Part shown: positions 4,968-6,134 of the stretch, in pieces
Layout: each line of letters begins with the position of its first letter
How positions within the stretch are numbered: position 1 is the stretch's first letter
Assembly: GCA_002506595.1 (NCBI GenBank)
Contig: DAXV01000070.1
Span: 15,323 to 21,456, forward strand
DNA: 6,134 nucleotides
Source of the DNA: Acidilobaceae archaeon UBA158
GTDB lineage: Archaea > Thermoproteota > Thermoprotei_A > Sulfolobales > Acidilobaceae
Direction: 5' to 3'
Position numbers and translations under genes: made by a program
The notes under the pieces: model-generated
What the model saw: the letters and a program-made list of their open reading frames with translations, nothing else
Databases searched by the model: none
What the model was told of the DNA's origin: nothing

Positions 4968-5490
4968 TTGTTTAATAATTCTTATGAACAAAATTACGAC
5001 TAAATATATAAAAGAAGAAATAGAAAATACTTTGATAGTTAATTATTTTGTGATATACTATTCATTTAACTGATAAAAAGCTATATTCGTTTCTTGGAGT
5101 TTCATACTATTTTTGATATTTGTTTAGCTTTTTTCTATATTTTTATTCTACTCAATATACTGCCTATAGTACTTTTCGAAGTCACAAGAGTTTCATTAAA
5201 TGTTTTCCTCTATTGTCCATTGCTTATCAATATCATCTATCGAAATGAGCATGAGGGTTTGTAAAAGATTGAGGTTTAGATAGATATATGATATCAGCTT
5301 ATTTGATAGCTACGAGATGATTAGAAATGGTAAATAATATCAAATAACATAAGCTTAGTTTATCTAAAACTACAGATAATGACACTGTATCTGGTCTGAT
5401 GTATTAGGTTTGTTAAATAATTTATAAAAAGATGTAATGCTATAGGCTCATATTTATAACCTTTTTTAAATAATATATAAATAGGAGAAT
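4968..5490. other. AT-rich gap with coding debris upstream of the DUF3782-like gene
   Basis: No intact gene of normal size is seen. Visible pieces are a 29-codon ORF at 4984-5073 (+) with an ordinary ATG but no clear ribosome site; a 37-codon open stretch on the minus strand at 5199-5309 that reads LISIDDIDKQWTIEENI near its end and looks like eroded coding sequence; an inverted repeat CAGATA/TATCTG (5373-5378, 5388-5393); and a segment at 5430-5454 partly repeating 4637-4688. I infer an eroded, formerly coding region, which fits the nearby IS605-like end. Confidence 0.4.
5453..5472 (+). promoter_or_regulatory. promoter region of the DUF3782-like gene
   Basis: Two TATA-like candidates are present. 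TTTATAA (5453-5459) would put the transcript start near 5482 and keep GGAG (5484-5487) in a very short leader. TTTTTTAAATA (5462-5472) is centred about 25 bases before the ATG and would make the mRNA leaderless. GGAG is only three bases from the ATG, rather close for a working Shine-Dalgarno site, so the second reading is slightly favoured. Confidence 0.4.
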
Positions 5491-6111
5491 ATGGCAATTA
5501 AAGAAGAATTTTTGAGATTGCTTAGAGAAGATGAAGAATTTCGCTATGCAGTAGCTGGTATTCTAGGTTTGGATAGCATATTGAGGGAATTAAAAGAACT
5601 TAGAGAAGATTTTAATAAATTCATTGAACTAGAAAACAAACGTTGGGAAGAAGCAAACAAGAGATTTGAAATAATAGAAAATGAATTAAAGCAATTAAGA
5701 ATTGATTTTAATAATACTTTTGCATCATTTGATAGACGTTTAATCGCCCTTGGAGCTAGATGGGGAATATTTTCTGAGCAAGCGTTTAGAGATGGTATGA
5801 AAGGTGTTGTAGAAAAATTATTAGGAACTGGAAAAGTTGAAAGATGGATATATAGAGATGAGTCAGGAGAGGTTTATGGATATCCTAGCGAAGTAGAAGT
5901 AGATATATTAATAAAAGATCATGAACATATATTGATAGAAATTAAATCAAGCATCTCTAGGGGAGATGTAATAGAGTTTTGGAGAAAAGGTAAACTATAT
6001 GAGAAAGTAACAGGAATTAAGCCTAAGTTAGTTATAATATCACCTTTTGTAGATGATAAAGCATTGGAAGATATAAATAGATTTGGAATTTTATTATTCA
6101 AAGAAACATAA
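5491..6111 (+). CDS. DUF3782-like coiled-coil plus PD-(D/E)XK nuclease-fold protein
   Basis: This 206-residue protein has two parts. Residues 4-85 are charged and helical, with heptad-like ELKELREDFNKFIELENKRWEEANKRF-type sequence that suggests a coiled coil mediating self-association. Residues 86-206 carry RWGIFSEQAFRDGM (90-103), typical of DUF3782/PD-(D/E)XK proteins with E96 early in the core, then a beta hairpin VEVDILIKDHEHILIEIKSS with D138 and E150-x-K152, the D...ExK catalytic triad. KLVIISPF and FGILLF are the last core strands. All catalytic positions are present, so a metal-dependent nuclease activity is possible, though members of this archaeal family are uncharacterised as far as I know. 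The length looks complete. It is transcribed alone and sits next to eroded, IS605-marked DNA, which fits a mobile or defence-related history, but that is inference. No methyltransferase or partner gene is in view. Confidence 0.8.
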   Translation: MAIKEEFLRLLREDEEFRYAVAGILGLDSILRELKELREDFNKFIELENKRWEEANKRFEIIENELKQLRIDFNNTFASFDRRLIALGARWGIFSEQAFRDGMKGVVEKLLGTGKVERWIYRDESGEVYGYPSEVEVDILIKDHEHILIEIKSSISRGDVIEFWRKGKLYEKVTGIKPKLVIISPFVDDKALEDINRFGILLFKET

Positions 6112-6113
6112 AA

Positions 6114-6117
6114 TTTT
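6114..6117 (+). terminator. weak T-run after the DUF3782-like gene
   Basis: A TTTT run lies two bases after the TAA at 6109-6111. It is short and uncertain as a terminator, and the window ends too soon to see alternatives. Confidence 0.22.
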
Positions 6118-6134
6118 CTATAAAATGACTAAAA

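Noticed and set aside
5373..5393. CAGATA/TATCTG inverted repeat as a terminator or operator
   Set aside because: Only six pairs around a nine-base loop, with no T-run; such repeats are expected by chance in this composition.
5919..6101. 60-codon open frame on the minus strand inside the DUF3782-like gene
   Set aside because: It overlaps the catalytic core of the plus-strand gene and has no motif of its own.
6125..6134. ATG ACT AAA at the window edge as the start of a next gene
   Set aside because: Only three codons are visible, with no Shine-Dalgarno site or clear TATA box; it cannot be supported.

Overview
The window looks like chromosomal DNA of a thermoacidophilic, low-GC crenarchaeon (Thermoproteota). 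A Caldisphaera- or Sulfolobales-like organism would fit, but this is inferred from style and not from a marker gene. The support is strongly AT-rich DNA, AGA/AGG arginine and ATA isoleucine codons, archaeal TATA boxes about 25 bases before start codons (some genes apparently leaderless), Shine-Dalgarno sites of the GGAGGT/GGTGAT type, T-run terminators, a secreted protein packed with N-glycosylation sequons, and a DUF3782-type PD-(D/E)XK protein of a kind common in this phylum.

Layout. Positions 1-360 hold a possible tail of an upstream gene and a small, apparently decayed plus-strand gene. A minus-strand gene (508-1347) encodes a membrane-anchored or secreted TM1410/GH114-like (beta/alpha)8 glycoside-hydrolase-type protein. 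Diverging from it, 1478-2119 encodes an FMN-binding pyridoxamine-5'-phosphate-oxidase-like protein of the NimA type. A 416-base AT-rich gap with palindromes and a clear promoter leads into a two-gene operon: a GlpA/LhgO-like FAD-dependent oxidoreductase (2536-3738), then a protein with two tandem GlcG/HbpS domains (3735-4562), joined by a 4-base ATGA overlap and a near-perfect internal Shine-Dalgarno site. The pair probably acts together in oxidising a hydroxy acid, glycerol phosphate or a related compound, but the substrate cannot be read from the sequence.

Downstream, 4563-5490 is 928 bases without a long gene. It begins with a T7 terminator and then a hairpin plus GGAGGAAGTCA tail that resembles the right end / omega-RNA 3' end of an IS200/IS605-type element, with no tnpA or tnpB beside it. 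After that come two overlapping tiny hydrophobic ORFs, a short reading-frame fragment on the minus strand, and a partly repeated segment. This looks like an insertion and decay hot spot. The window closes with a complete DUF3782-like coiled-coil plus PD-(D/E)XK nuclease-fold protein (5491-6111).

No rRNA, tRNA or CRISPR array was seen. The most unusual items are the orphan IS605-like end, the very high sequon density of the GH114-like protein, and the tandem GlcG protein translationally coupled to a flavoprotein.
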